A DNA stretch of 64,000 nucleotides from Phenylobacterium sp. (GCF_030651755.1 NZ_JAUSBZ010000100.1:1-64000), one strand, 5' to 3'. Positions 26,968-39,666 are shown, counted from the stretch's first letter. Translations and numbers: made by a program. The notes: generated by a model not told the origin, from the sequence alone.

Positions 26968-29382
26968 TCAGCCCCCGAACCTGCGGCTGAAGCGCACCCC
27001 GATGGCCCGCGGCGGCAGGACATAGGTGTAGTGGCTGCGCACATAGACCCGGTCGCCGTTCCCGTCGAAGACCGGCTGATTGAACTGGCTGGTTCCCCGG
27101 GCGCCGGTCTCGGCGAACTCATTGAAGAGGTTCTTCACATAGAGCGTCGCCGTCCAGTCGCTGGTCCCCAGGGAGACCGCGGCGTTGTGAACCTGGTAGC
27201 CCTCGAGGGTCAGGCTCTCGGCCCGGCCGCCGGTCCGGGTCAGCACGTCCGACAGGGCGGTGACGCCATAGTTGAAGCCGAAGTCCAGGCCGTTGGCGAG
27301 GGTCCGCTCATAGTCGACGAACAGGCTGCCCTGGTGCTCCGGAGATCCCGGCAGGCGATCCCCGGGCATGCCGTCCTCATAGGTGATGGTGCTCTGGAAA
27401 CCCGGAGGATTGAACCGGGGCACCAGATTCGGAGTCACCTCGGTGAGCTCTGAGGTGTTGTAGGAATAGCTGCCCCGCACGGTCCAGGACTCAGCCAGCC
27501 GGCCGATGAAGTTCACCTCGACCCCCTTGGACTCCGCGGCCGAGCCATTCTTGGTGATCGGGATCAGGCCGTTCTCGGTGGCCGAGGAAACCTGTGGGTC
27601 ACTCCATTCAATGAAGTAGGCCGAGCCGTTCAGGGTCAGGCGATTGTCGAACAGCTGCGTCTTCAGCCCGATCTCATAGTTCAGGGTCTTGTCCGGCTGA
27701 TAGGCCAGTTCGTTGGGCAGGGCGCAGCTGATCTGGTTGGTCGGCAGGGGCACAGGGCAGGGGCCGACCCCGTTGGAGTTGCCGATCCGGTAGCCCTCGC
27801 TGACGGTCAGATAGCCCAGGATATTCTCGCTGAACTTGTAGGAGGTGTTGAACTTGTAGAGCCAGCCGCTGTCCTTCTGGCCGCCGGGTTCGAAGTTCAA
27901 ATTGATCTCGTCTGGGCCGGCGCCGAAAAACACGCTGTAGAGCAGCGGGAAGTCGACGGCCTGGAAGGTCTCCAACTCGTAGGAATAGCGCCGGGCGCCG
28001 ACGGTCACCTGCCAGGCCGAGGTGATGTCGTAGGAGACTTCGCCATAGAGGGCCTGCTCCTTCAGGTCGGTCAGGCCCACATTGTAGTATTCCAGGGCGT
28101 CAGGTCGCTCTCCTCCCAGCCATTCCGCATAGCCCGGGGTGAACTCCTTGCTCGAGGCGTTCGAGTCGAGCTCGTAATAGAAGCCGCCCAGGATCCAGTT
28201 GAAGGGGCCTCCGTGGTCGGAGACCAGGCGTAGTTCCTGGCTCACAACCTGCTGGCCGGCCTCCTCCAGGGTATAGGCGGTGAAGGTCGGGAAGGCCTCG
28301 TAGCTGTATTCCAGGCTGATCAGCAGGTCTGTCTGATCGCGCTGACCGCGTTCGGTGTAGCGCGACTTGCCGGTGGACGAGGTCAGCTGGGCGAAGCCCA
28401 GGTCGGCGGCGATCTCCAGGGCGATCAGTTCGTTCCACCGGCGGTTGGGCTCCAGGACCCGCTCGGCCGAAACATAGTCGCCGGTGGCCAGGGTGCTGCG
28501 GCGATGGCTGACCTGACGGGCGCCGATGTCCTTTTCCTGGAAGTGATAGGTCAGGGTCCCGTCCAGCCAGTCGGTAGGAGCCCAGCGGGCCGCCAGGCGG
28601 CCGGAGGCCACTGACTCGTAGTTCGCATCCTTCTTGCTGGTGAGGTTCTGGGAGACCGCGGTCGGGTTGCTGAAGTCTGGATCGGGGTCGGAAATGCCCG
28701 GCTGCTGGACCAGGAAGTTGTAGTCGATGAAGCCGCTGTCGCTCAGCTGATCGAAGGAGGCGCGCAGGGCGAAGGTGTCGCTGAGCGGCGCATTGAAGGT
28801 GACGCCCAGGTCCCGGGACAGGCTGCTGGCCTCGCTGTACTGATAGGCGTCTGCGCGGACCTCCATCATCGGCGCGAGGAAGCTGGGCTTGTTGGGGATA
28901 TAACGGATCGCACCCCCAAGCGTGCCCGCGCCATAGAGCGTGCCCTGCGGCCCCAGGAGGATTTCCACCCGCTCCAGGTCGTTGGTCCGCAGGTCAACAT
29001 AGAGCGGGATTTCGCCGACATAGGTGGCCACCGTGCCGCCGCCGCCGCTGACCCCTTCGGCGGACCCCAGGGGGTCGGCGTTGAGGCCGCGAACGATGAT
29101 CCGGTTGTCGCCGCGGGAGCCCTGGTCGACGATGTGGATGCCGGGCACCCACTTGGCCACGTCGGACAGGTCCTTGAGCCCCTGTCTCTCCATTTCGACG
29201 GCGCCGACGGCGGCGATGTTGATGGGCGCATCCTGGACGGTCGAGTCTCTCCGGGTGGCGGTGATGACCAGTTCCTGGACTTCGACCGGCTGGGCGGAGA
29301 CGATGGTCGGGGTCGCGACGGTGACGGCGAGCGTGCTGATCGAGGTCAGCAGGATGGCCCGCGGAGACAGGTTGAGACGCAT
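26968..29382 (-). CDS. TonB-dependent receptor
   Basis: Signal peptide; VEVQELVITATRRDSTVQDAPINI plug domain; C-terminal VLPPRAIGVRFSRRFGG barrel end. Confidence 0.93.
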   Translation of the reverse strand: MRLNLSPRAILLTSISTLAVTVATPTIVSAQPVEVQELVITATRRDSTVQDAPINIAAVGAVEMERQGLKDLSDVAKWVPGIHIVDQGSRGDNRIIVRGLNADPLGSAEGVSGGGGTVATYVGEIPLYVDLRTNDLERVEILLGPQGTLYGAGTLGGAIRYIPNKPSFLAPMMEVRADAYQYSEASSLSRDLGVTFNAPLSDTFALRASFDQLSDSGFIDYNFLVQQPGISDPDPDFSNPTAVSQNLTSKKDANYESVASGRLAARWAPTDWLDGTLTYHFQEKDIGARQVSHRRSTLATGDYVSAERVLEPNRRWNELIALEIAADLGFAQLTSSTGKSRYTERGQRDQTDLLISLEYSYEAFPTFTAYTLEEAGQQVVSQELRLVSDHGGPFNWILGGFYYELDSNASSKEFTPGYAEWLGGERPDALEYYNVGLTDLKEQALYGEVSYDITSAWQVTVGARRYSYELETFQAVDFPLLYSVFFGAGPDEINLNFEPGGQKDSGWLYKFNTSYKFSENILGYLTVSEGYRIGNSNGVGPCPVPLPTNQISCALPNELAYQPDKTLNYEIGLKTQLFDNRLTLNGSAYFIEWSDPQVSSATENGLIPITKNGSAAESKGVEVNFIGRLAESWTVRGSYSYNTSELTEVTPNLVPRFNPPGFQSTITYEDGMPGDRLPGSPEHQGSLFVDYERTLANGLDFGFNYGVTALSDVLTRTGGRAESLTLEGYQVHNAAVSLGTSDWTATLYVKNLFNEFAETGARGTSQFNQPVFDGNGDRVYVRSHYTYVLPPRAIGVRFSRRFGG

Positions 29383-29523
29383 GATGGTTCTTCCCCTCGG
29401 CTTTGCTGAGAGGCAGGCTGCGGAACGGCTGGACCGGGCCTCAAGGGCCTTGTTGCACCGCAGAACGCAATTATTCAGTATGACGAAATTATGTGCGCGT
29501 ATGCGCTCGTTTGACGGCGCCCC

Positions 29524-31125
29524 ATGACCGAAACGTCCATTGAGGCCGACGCGGACGGCCCTGGGAGTCGCCTCGCCAGGGCCGAGCGCCTGATGGCGCA
29601 AAAGGCCTATGAGCCCGCCCACGCCCTTTGCATGGAGGCCCTGGCGGCCGATCCCCAAGCGGCCGGCGCCTGGTTCCTGCTGGGCGTGCTGGCGGCCGAT
29701 CACGACAATCCGGGCAAGGCCGCCGAGCTGTTTGGCAAGGCCGCGTCCCTTGATCTCGATGATCCCCGGGCGCCGGCCCAGCTGGCCCGCTGCCTGATTG
29801 CGCTGAACCGCCGAGACGAGGCCCTGACCCAGGCCCAGGTCGCCGCTGGCCGCGGGCCTGCGGACGCCCTGACCCTCGATACGTTGGGCGTGGTCTATAG
29901 CCGGGCGGGTCTGCATGATCGCGCCATCGGCTATTTCGAGGCGGCGTTTGCGCGCGAGCCACGCCATGCGAGCTTTGCTTATAACCTCGCCGCGTCACGG
30001 CAGTTTTCCGGGGACTTCGACGGCGCCGAGACGGCCTACGCCCAGGCGCTGGCCCTGGATCCCGACCTGCACCGCGCCTGGTCGTCCAGGGTTCAGCTCA
30101 GACGTCAGACCTCAGAGGCCAATTTCCTGCCGGAGCTTGAGGCGCGGTTTTCGGCAGCGGACTCAGCCGAGGCGCGCCTGCACCTTGGCCACGCCCTGGC
30201 GAAAACCCACGAGGATCTCGGCGACTTCGCCCAGGCCCTCGACTGGCTGATCGCGGCCAAGGCGGCCAAGGGCCGACAGGTGGGCTACGATCCCCGGGCC
30301 GACGCCGAGCTCTTCGCCGCCGCCCAGGCGACCTTCCCGCCAGGGACAGCGGCCCTGGGCCACCGGTCGGATCGGCCGATCTTTGTGGTGGGTCTGCCGC
30401 GCACCGGCACCACCCTGGTGGATCGCATTCTTTCCAGCCATCCACAGGTCGCCTCGGCGGGCGAACTGACCAATTTCGGTCTGGTCCTCAAGCGCATGAC
30501 CGGTTCGCCGGGCGCCTTCGTGCTCGACGAGACCACCCTTGAGGCGGCCGGCGACCTCGACCTGCGCAAGGCTGGCGAGGCCTATCTGAAGAGCGTGGAA
30601 GCCCTGGTCTCGGGGAGTGGTCGCTTCATCGACAAGATGCCCCTGAACTTCGTCTATGCGGGGCTCATCCACCGGGCGCTGCCCGATGCGCGGATCATCT
30701 GCCTGAGGCGCCATCCCATGGACGCCTGCCTGTCGAACTTCCGGCAGCTCTTCGCCACCGGCTTTTCCTATTACGACTACGCCTACGACCTGGCCCATAC
30801 GGGGGCCTATTATGGCGGCTTCGACCGGCTGGTGGCCCACTGGCGCGACGTCCTGCCCGCCGACCGATTCACCGAACTCGCCTATGAGGATCTGGTCGCC
30901 GACCAGGAGGCTGAGACGCGGCGGCTCCTGGACTTCTGCGGCCTGGACTTCGATCCCCGCTGCCTGGCCTTCCACGAGAACACAGCCCCGGTGGCCACAG
31001 CCAGTTCTGTCCAGGTGCGCAGCCCGATCTACGCCACCTCCATCGGACGCTGGCGTCGCTATGGACCAGGCCTTGCCCCCCTACGTCAGGCGCTGGAGGC
31101 GGCTGGGGTTCAGGTGGAGGATTAG
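29524..31125 (+). CDS. TPR-repeat sulfotransferase family protein
   Basis: N-terminal TPRs; RPIFVVGLPRTGTTLVDRILSSHPQVASAGEL. Confidence 0.92.
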   Translation: MTETSIEADADGPGSRLARAERLMAQKAYEPAHALCMEALAADPQAAGAWFLLGVLAADHDNPGKAAELFGKAASLDLDDPRAPAQLARCLIALNRRDEALTQAQVAAGRGPADALTLDTLGVVYSRAGLHDRAIGYFEAAFAREPRHASFAYNLAASRQFSGDFDGAETAYAQALALDPDLHRAWSSRVQLRRQTSEANFLPELEARFSAADSAEARLHLGHALAKTHEDLGDFAQALDWLIAAKAAKGRQVGYDPRADAELFAAAQATFPPGTAALGHRSDRPIFVVGLPRTGTTLVDRILSSHPQVASAGELTNFGLVLKRMTGSPGAFVLDETTLEAAGDLDLRKAGEAYLKSVEALVSGSGRFIDKMPLNFVYAGLIHRALPDARIICLRRHPMDACLSNFRQLFATGFSYYDYAYDLAHTGAYYGGFDRLVAHWRDVLPADRFTELAYEDLVADQEAETRRLLDFCGLDFDPRCLAFHENTAPVATASSVQVRSPIYATSIGRWRRYGPGLAPLRQALEAAGVQVED

Positions 31126-31146
31126 GCCAGGTTCAGGACCGCTTCC

Positions 31147-31587
31147 TCAGGGCCGCTGGTCGCGGGGCAAGGCGGCGACCTCGGCGGGGGTGAGCTTGCG
31201 GATTTCCTGCACCAGGCAGGGCGTGGCGCCGATGGGCGAGGCCACGCGCACATCCAGGTCCATTCGGTCGCAGACCATGTCCGAGCCCCCCGACGGGATC
31301 AGCACCAGGGGGTCGGAGGCGCTGGTGGTCAGGCAGGCGTTGCGCATGGTCACGCGAAACACGTCCTGCGGACCGACGCTGGTGCGGAACAGGACGGTGT
31401 TGCGGTCGACAATCTTCTGGCCGCGAATGGCGTTCAGGCGGAAGCAGGCGCGGCCGGCTTCGGGACCGCCTGCGGCCATGGACTGGGCGGTCGGCCCGCC
31501 GACGGGAGCCTGAGGCCCCCCTGCGGCGCAGCCGGCCAGGGTGAGGGCGCCGAGGGCGGCCAAGGCCGTAGCGAACGGGACGGTCAT
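31147..31587 (-). CDS. Hypothetical lipoprotein (DUF6491-like)
   Basis: Lipobox LAALGALTLAGC; CFRLNAIRGQKIVDRNTVLFRT. Confidence 0.7.
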   Translation of the reverse strand: MTVPFATALAALGALTLAGCAAGGPQAPVGGPTAQSMAAGGPEAGRACFRLNAIRGQKIVDRNTVLFRTSVGPQDVFRVTMRNACLTTSASDPLVLIPSGGSDMVCDRMDLDVRVASPIGATPCLVQEIRKLTPAEVAALPRDQRP

Positions 31588-31720
31588 TGCTGTCTCCTCC
31601 TGTGGCCAAACGAGGGGCCTGCCCCCGATGTTCCAGTCCGTCAGCCGGTCTCGCGGCACAATGGGGCCAAAGCTTGACCCGCCGCCCCTTGGCGGACCGG
31701 TCGGTGCGGACTAGAGTTCT

Positions 31721-31815
31721 TTCGTCCTCGGGGGGCCGCGCTTGGGCGGCTGAGAGGCGGGGGAGCCCGCGACCCGTTGAACCTGATCCGGGTCATGCCG
31801 GCGAAGGGAACGGAG
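31721..31815 (+). ncRNA. TPP (THI-box) riboswitch
   Basis: ggCTGAGAggcgggggagcccgcGACCCgTTGAACCTGATCcGGgTcATgCCgGCGaAGGGAA; 5' ttcgtcctc can pair with 3' agggaacgga as P1. Confidence 0.95.
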
Positions 31816-31821
31816 AGCGCC

Positions 31822-34097
<2,276 letters not shown>

Positions 34098-34103
34098 GGG
34101 GCT

Positions 34104-34583
34104 TCAGCCCTTCAGGACGGCGCTGAGGCTGCCGTCTGACTCCAGCACCACGAAGGCGGCGTCCGAAAGCTGGGCGCCGCCCGAGGTGCGGATGGCGGCG
34201 ACCAATTCCTCCTGCGTAACCCTTTGCTGACGCAAGGCGCCCGGCAGGGGTTCCCCATCCTTCAGCAACAGGCTGGGCTCTGACTTGACCAGCCGGTCGA
34301 CCCCTTTGATGCGGACTGACAGGAAGGTGACGCCGTATTGCAGGCCGACCAGCAGGGCGAGCGCCGCCACGCCCTCGGCCAGGGCCAGATCCTTGGAGGT
34401 GAGGATGCTGGAAAAGGTCGAACCAATCGCCACTGTCACCACCAGATCGAAGGCGTTGAGCTTGGACAGGGTCCGTTTGCCGGAGGTCCGTAGGACGACG
34501 ACCAGGGCGAGATATGCTGCGGCCCCGACCACCAGGATGCGGACGATCGGGTCCCAGCCTGTGAACAGGGCGTCAGGCGACAT
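34104..34583 (-). CDS. DUF421 (YetF-like) membrane protein
   Basis: LVVVLRTSGKRTLSKLNAFDLVVTVAIGSTFSSILTSKDLALAEG. Confidence 0.9.
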   Translation of the reverse strand: MSPDALFTGWDPIVRILVVGAAAYLALVVVLRTSGKRTLSKLNAFDLVVTVAIGSTFSSILTSKDLALAEGVAALALLVGLQYGVTFLSVRIKGVDRLVKSEPSLLLKDGEPLPGALRQQRVTQEELVAAIRTSGGAQLSDAAFVVLESDGSLSAVLKG

Positions 34584-34657
34584 GGAGGCGAAGATGGGGC
34601 GAGCGCATGGGCCATCAACCCTTCGGGGGGGCAAAGGCTCCACCGCCACGGGAAGCC

Positions 34658-34671
34658 TTGACGTTGATCAA
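34658..34671. promoter_or_regulatory. FNR/FixK-type box TTGACGTTGATCAA
   Basis: TTGA-N6-TCAA, 45 bp upstream of 34716. Confidence 0.55.
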
Positions 34672-34715
34672 GGCGCCGCCTCCTCGACAGACCAAGCTAA
34701 ACCTGCGTCAGGAGC

Positions 34716-34979
34716 ATGATGATGGACGGTGAAGACCCCCAGCCGCAAATCGGCAGACGGCCCATGCTGCGTCGCGCAGCGTGGGGCATGGCGGCGGCCT
34801 TGGCCGGGTTCACCCTGGTCAGCGCGATGCTGGCCGTCTCCTACGGCCGCACCCCGATGCTGGAACAGGCCCTGTTTCAGCTGGGTCTGGGGGCTACCAC
34901 CCTGATCGCCGCCATCGGCCAGGTCCTGATCCTGGCCGGTCTGACCCTGCTGTGGAGCGCCCTGCGCCGACAGCGGTGA
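34716..34979 (+). CDS. Hypothetical 87-aa two-TM membrane protein
   Basis: MLRRAAWGMAAALAGFTLVSAMLAVSYG ... ATTLIAAIGQVLILAGLTLLWSALRRQR. Confidence 0.7.
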   Translation: MMMDGEDPQPQIGRRPMLRRAAWGMAAALAGFTLVSAMLAVSYGRTPMLEQALFQLGLGATTLIAAIGQVLILAGLTLLWSALRRQR

Positions 34980-35053
34980 TTGTCGTCGGCCGCCATTGAC
35001 GGCGGCGGTGGGACGCGAAAGGCTCCACCCCTTCGTTCGCCCAGGGGTCGGTC

Positions 35054-36982
35054 ATGGTGTTGCGTACAATCTGTCTTGGAGCGGGGCTGGCCCTGTGCAT
35101 GGCCGCAGGCGCGGCCGCCCAGGTCGAGCGCCGGGAGATCGGCCAACTGGTCTATGAGGGCGTTCCCGCCGCCCCGCCCGGGCTGCAGGCGGCCATTTCG
35201 CCCTATTACGAGGTTCGCTCGGCGGAGTTCAAAGACTGGCTGGCCGACGGCTCCATGCTGATCTCCACCCGGTTCGGCGAGACGACGCAGATCCACAGGC
35301 TGACGGCGCCCGGCGCGGCGCGGACCCAGCTCACCTTCTTTGCTGAGCCGATCACCGCAGCCAAGGCGCAGCCCGGCGCGAGCCGCTTCGCCTATCGGCG
35401 GGATGAGGGCGGCTCGGAATATTATCAGGGCTTCCTGCGGGATGTGGACGGACAGGAGGTGCGGCTGACGGCGCCCGACACCCGCAATAGCGACTTCGTC
35501 TTCTCCAAGGACGGCGCGGTGGTGGTGTGGAGCCAGGTGACCCCGGGCGATCCCAACTATGACATCATGCTGGCCCAGACCTCGGCGCCGGACTCCCGCC
35601 GGGTGGTTCTGGAGGGGCAGGGCGCCATGGCGCCTGCGGCCATCTCGCCCGACGGCCGGCGCATCCTGATCAGCCGCTACAATTCCATCGCCTTTGTGGA
35701 GCTGTTCGTCCTTGACGTGGCCTCGGGCCAGCTGACGCCGGTGGGGCCAACCGATCGCCAGGTGTTCTATGAGGGCGCGGCCTTCGTCGATGGCGGCGCG
35801 GGCGTGGTGACCCTGTCGGACGACGGTTCGGAGGTGGCCCGTCCGGTGGTGTTTGATCTCGCCACGGGCGCCATGCGGGACCTCGCCCCCGGGTCAACCT
35901 GGGGCGCCGAAGGCTTTGATCTGTCGCCGGACGGCAGGACCATCGCCTATGTGGTCAATGAGGAGGGCTATTCGAAGGTCCTGCTGCGGGATGTGGCCAG
36001 CGGCCGTCTGCTGCCTGGGCCAGACCTGCCCAAGGGCGTGCTGACCGCCCTGAAGTTCTCCAAGGACGGCGCGCGCCTGGGGCTCAGCCTCTCCACCTCG
36101 ACGACCTCAGGGGATGTCTGGGACTATGAGCTTTCCAGCCGCCGGCTGACCCGCTGGACGCAGAGCGAACTGGGCGGCTTGAACCCGTCGACGCTCGTGG
36201 AGCCGGCTCTGTTCCGCTACCCGACCTTCGATGACCGCTCGATTCCCGCCTTCATCTATCGCCCCGAAGGCGCGCGCGGAAAGCTGCCGGTGGTCATCCA
36301 GATTCATGGTGGGCCTGAGGGTCAGGAACTGCCGAGCTTCAATCCCCGCCGCCAGTCCTGGGTCAACGAGCTGGGCGCCGCCGTGATCATCCCCAATGTC
36401 CGGGGCTCCACCGGCTATGGGAAGACCTACCTCTCCCTCGACAACGCCGAAAAGCGCGAGGACTCGGTCAAGGATATCGGCGCCCTGCTGGACTGGGTTG
36501 CGACCCAGCCGGACCTGGACGCCCGCCGCGTGGCCGTGGTCGGTCAGTCCTATGGCGGCTACATGGCGCTCGCCGTCGCCGCCCACTACAACGACCGGCT
36601 GGTGGGGGTCATCGACCTCTACGGCATCTCCGACTTCATCACCTTCCTGGAAAACACCGAAGGCTATCGCCGCGATCTGCGCCGGGCCGAATATGGCGAT
36701 GAGCGCGACCCGGCCATGCGGGCGGTGTTCGAGAAGATCTCGCCGGTCAATATGAGCGACCGGATGAAGAAGCCGATGATGATCTATCAGGGCGCCAACG
36801 ATCCCCGGGTGCCGGCCTCGGAATCCGAACAGATGGTCGCCAGTCTCCGGGCCCAGGGCACGGAGGTCTGGTACATCCTGGCCAAGGACGAGGGCCACGG
36901 CGTGCACAAGAAGTCGAACCAGGAAGCCGTGCGCGCCACCGAGGTCCAGTTCTTGAAATCGGTGCTGAACCCGGCTCCTTGA
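35054..36982 (+). CDS. S9 family prolyl oligopeptidase, exported
   Basis: Signal peptide; WD40-like propeller; VVGQSYGGYMALAVAAHY; DEGHGVHKKSN. Confidence 0.93.
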   Translation: MVLRTICLGAGLALCMAAGAAAQVERREIGQLVYEGVPAAPPGLQAAISPYYEVRSAEFKDWLADGSMLISTRFGETTQIHRLTAPGAARTQLTFFAEPITAAKAQPGASRFAYRRDEGGSEYYQGFLRDVDGQEVRLTAPDTRNSDFVFSKDGAVVVWSQVTPGDPNYDIMLAQTSAPDSRRVVLEGQGAMAPAAISPDGRRILISRYNSIAFVELFVLDVASGQLTPVGPTDRQVFYEGAAFVDGGAGVVTLSDDGSEVARPVVFDLATGAMRDLAPGSTWGAEGFDLSPDGRTIAYVVNEEGYSKVLLRDVASGRLLPGPDLPKGVLTALKFSKDGARLGLSLSTSTTSGDVWDYELSSRRLTRWTQSELGGLNPSTLVEPALFRYPTFDDRSIPAFIYRPEGARGKLPVVIQIHGGPEGQELPSFNPRRQSWVNELGAAVIIPNVRGSTGYGKTYLSLDNAEKREDSVKDIGALLDWVATQPDLDARRVAVVGQSYGGYMALAVAAHYNDRLVGVIDLYGISDFITFLENTEGYRRDLRRAEYGDERDPAMRAVFEKISPVNMSDRMKKPMMIYQGANDPRVPASESEQMVASLRAQGTEVWYILAKDEGHGVHKKSNQEAVRATEVQFLKSVLNPAP

Positions 36983-36987
36983 GGCGG

Positions 36988-37341
36988 TTAGCGGATGATC
37001 ATCGACTCAAAGCCGCCGAAGATCATCCGCCTGCCATCGAAGGGCAGCTTGTCCGGCTCATAGGCCATCCGGGAATCGGCCATCACCTTGGCCATGACCT
37101 CGTCGCGCTTTTCGCGAGAATCGTAGGTGGCCCAGGCGAACACCACCACCTCGTCGTCCTTGGCCAGGACCGCGCGGGGGAATGAGGTCACCTCGCCGAC
37201 GGGCGTGTTGTCGCCGACGCACTCCACATAGCTCAGGGCGCCGTGCTCCATCCAGACCTCCGAGGCCAGGGTGGCCATGGCCTTGTAGGCGTCCAGATTG
37301 GCCTTGGGGACTGCGAGCACGAAGCCGTCAACATAGGGCAT
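36988..37341 (-). CDS. DUF1428 family protein
   Basis: MPYVDGFVLAVPKANLDAYKAMA...PFDGRRMIFGGFESMI. Confidence 0.92.
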   Translation of the reverse strand: MPYVDGFVLAVPKANLDAYKAMATLASEVWMEHGALSYVECVGDNTPVGEVTSFPRAVLAKDDEVVVFAWATYDSREKRDEVMAKVMADSRMAYEPDKLPFDGRRMIFGGFESMIIR

Positions 37342-37419
37342 GGGTCTATCCTTGGTGGGGTCAGGTCACGGCTCAAGGACGGATGGCGCCCGCAGACTCC
37401 GACAGCCGCCGCGCAATTC

Positions 37420-37887
37420 TCACCGTTGACGGCGGCGCTCCTTCTGGATCACCTCGTCCAGGGCCTGCAGGAACCGGGAACGGTCGTTGCGGTCGAAGGG
37501 CTTGGGGCCGCCGAAGATGTCGCCGGTGGAGCGCAGTTGCTCCATCAGGGCCCGTTGAGCGATGGCCGAGCCGATGGAGTCCTCGGTGAACAGCTTGCCG
37601 TTGGGCGCGATGGCGTGGGCGCTCGCCTGCAGCACCCGCTCGGCGAGCGGAATGTCGTTGGTGATGGCCACGTCGCCCGGCGCCACATGCTCGGCGATCC
37701 AGTCGTCGGCCACGTCGGGGCCGGCGTCGACGATCACCCGCTCCACCATGGGGGACGTCGGGATCATCATGAAGGCGTTGGAGACGACCCAGGTCTTCAG
37801 GCCATAGCGCTGGGCGACCTTGTAGACCTCGTCCTTCACCGGACAGGCGTCGGCGTCGATGAAGATCTCGATGGGCTTGCGGCTCAT
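37420..37887 (-). CDS. YaiI/YqxD (UPF0178) family protein
   Basis: IFIDADACPVKDEVYKVAQRYG; DDWIAEHVAPGDVAITNDIPLAERVL. Confidence 0.95.
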   Translation of the reverse strand: MSRKPIEIFIDADACPVKDEVYKVAQRYGLKTWVVSNAFMMIPTSPMVERVIVDAGPDVADDWIAEHVAPGDVAITNDIPLAERVLQASAHAIAPNGKLFTEDSIGSAIAQRALMEQLRSTGDIFGGPKPFDRNDRSRFLQALDEVIQKERRRQR

Positions 37888-37968
37888 GGAAGGCTCCCTG
37901 GGGCGTCGGTCTCCGTCCTAGCCGAGATGCGTCCCAAGGGGGACCGCTGCGGCACAGAGTTCTGCAAC

Positions 37969-37982
37969 TTGATCTGGATCAC
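37969..37982. promoter_or_regulatory. FNR/FixK-like box TTGATCTGGATCAC
   Basis: TTGAT-N4-ATCAc, 64 bp upstream of 38047. Confidence 0.45.
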
Positions 37983-38046
37983 AGGGTGAGGCGAGCAGGC
38001 GTCCGATGGTCCTGACCTGTCCGTCGCAGCTTTCGAAGGCGTCCCC

Positions 38047-39666
38047 ATGTCCATCACCCTGACCTTCCATGGCGCCGCCGGGTGCGTGACCGGGTCCTGT
38101 GTGGAGGTCGAGACCCCGAAGGCGCGGCTGCTCATTGATTGCGGCATGTTCCAGGGACCCAAGACCCTCAAGGCCCTGAACTATGCCGATTTTCCCTTTG
38201 ATCCGAAGACGGTCGACGCGGTCCTACTGACTCACGCCCATCTCGACCATGCCGGCCTGCTGCCCAAGCTGGTCAAGGCGGGCTTCAAAGGCCCGATCCA
38301 CGCCACCGCAGCCACCCGGGACCTTTGTGGCGTGATGCTGCCCGATGCTGGCGGCATCCAGGAGACCGAGGTCCGCCACCTGAACCGGCGCAATCTCCGC
38401 CGGGGCCTGCCGCAGGTGGAGCCGATCTACACCGCCCGGGACGGCGAGCGGACCATCCGTCAGTTCTCCAAGGTCAAGCTCGGGGTTCCAGCCGAGATCG
38501 CCCCGGGCGTCCGGGCCATCTACTGGGAGGCGGGTCATATCCTGGGGGCGACCTCCATCGAACTTCGGGTGGAGACTGAAGAGGGTGAAACCTCGTTCCT
38601 GTTCTCCGGGGACATTGGGCAGGGGGGGCGTGACTACGCCGCCGACCCAGAGGGGCCCATCGGCGTCGATCACCTGATCCTCGAGTCGACCTACGGAAAC
38701 CGCGACCGACTGAACCTGGCGCCGCCAGAGCGCCGCGCGGCGCTCGCCCAGGAACTGCGCGACGCTCATGCGGCCGGCGGGCCCGTCCTGATCCCCACCT
38801 TCGCCGTGGAGCGGGCCCAGGAGATCATCGCCGATCTGGTCGCCCTCATGGAGGCCGGCGACGTCCCGGAAGCCGACATCTTCCTGGACTCCCCCCTGGC
38901 CATCGAGGCCACCGAGGTCTTCCAGCAGCGGGGCTATAACCGCACGACGGGGGTCAATCCTTTCGACCGCCTGCGCGCCGGGGGGCGGCTGAACTTCCTG
39001 CGCAAGCCGGCCGAAAGCGACCGGATCGAGCGCCTGCGGGGCTGGCACATCATCCTCGCCGGCAGCGGCATGTGCGACGCCGGCCGGGTCCGGAAGCATC
39101 TCAAGCGGCTGCTCTGGCGCCGGGAGGCCACCGTGCTCCTGTCGGGCTATCAGGCGGTCGGAACCCTGGGCCGCATCCTGGAGGAGGGCGCTAGCCGGGT
39201 CAGCATTCAGGGCGAAGAGGTGCAGGTTCGCGCCCGCATCCGCGCCCTCGACATCTATTCCGGCCACGCCGATGCTGGCGGCCTCGTGGCCTGGGCCAAG
39301 GCCCGCGCCCCGGTGGCCGGCGCCGTCTTCCTCTGCCACGGCGAGCCCGACGCCCTTGAGGGTCTGAGGGACCGTCTGGTCACCGCCGGCTTCGAGGGGG
39401 CCGCCATCCGCATCCCCGATCTCGACACCACCTATGTGGTCTCCGGCGCCGCGGTGGAGGCGACAGGTGGCGGCGCTGCGCCGCGGCCGCCCCGGCTCCC
39501 TCCAGGGGCGGCGGTGAAGGCCGATTGGCACAACGCCCGGATCGCCCTCAACATGGCCTTGAACGCCGCCCTGGCTGATGCGCCGAGCGACGCGGCGCGC
39601 GAGGCGCTGCTGGCGAAGCTGGCTGAGGCGCTGGGTGAACAAAACGACCCGGCGTCGGCGCCATGA
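38047..39666 (+). CDS. MBL-fold beta-CASP metallohydrolase (RNase-like)
   Basis: LTHAHLDHAGLLPKLVKAGFKGPIHATAAT; ESTYGNRDR; SGYQAVGTLGRILEEGASRVSIQGEEVQVRARI; SGHADAGGL. Confidence 0.93.
   Translation: MSITLTFHGAAGCVTGSCVEVETPKARLLIDCGMFQGPKTLKALNYADFPFDPKTVDAVLLTHAHLDHAGLLPKLVKAGFKGPIHATAATRDLCGVMLPDAGGIQETEVRHLNRRNLRRGLPQVEPIYTARDGERTIRQFSKVKLGVPAEIAPGVRAIYWEAGHILGATSIELRVETEEGETSFLFSGDIGQGGRDYAADPEGPIGVDHLILESTYGNRDRLNLAPPERRAALAQELRDAHAAGGPVLIPTFAVERAQEIIADLVALMEAGDVPEADIFLDSPLAIEATEVFQQRGYNRTTGVNPFDRLRAGGRLNFLRKPAESDRIERLRGWHIILAGSGMCDAGRVRKHLKRLLWRREATVLLSGYQAVGTLGRILEEGASRVSIQGEEVQVRARIRALDIYSGHADAGGLVAWAKARAPVAGAVFLCHGEPDALEGLRDRLVTAGFEGAAIRIPDLDTTYVVSGAAVEATGGGAAPRPPRLPPGAAVKADWHNARIALNMALNAALADAPSDAAREALLAKLAEALGEQNDPASAP

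Noticed and set aside
31777-31821. TTG-initiated N-terminal extension MNLIRVMPAKGTESA of the riboswitch-linked membrane protein
   Set aside because: These codons are the conserved TTGAACCTGATC/GCGAAGGG core of the TPP riboswitch; the ATG at 31822 is a better start.
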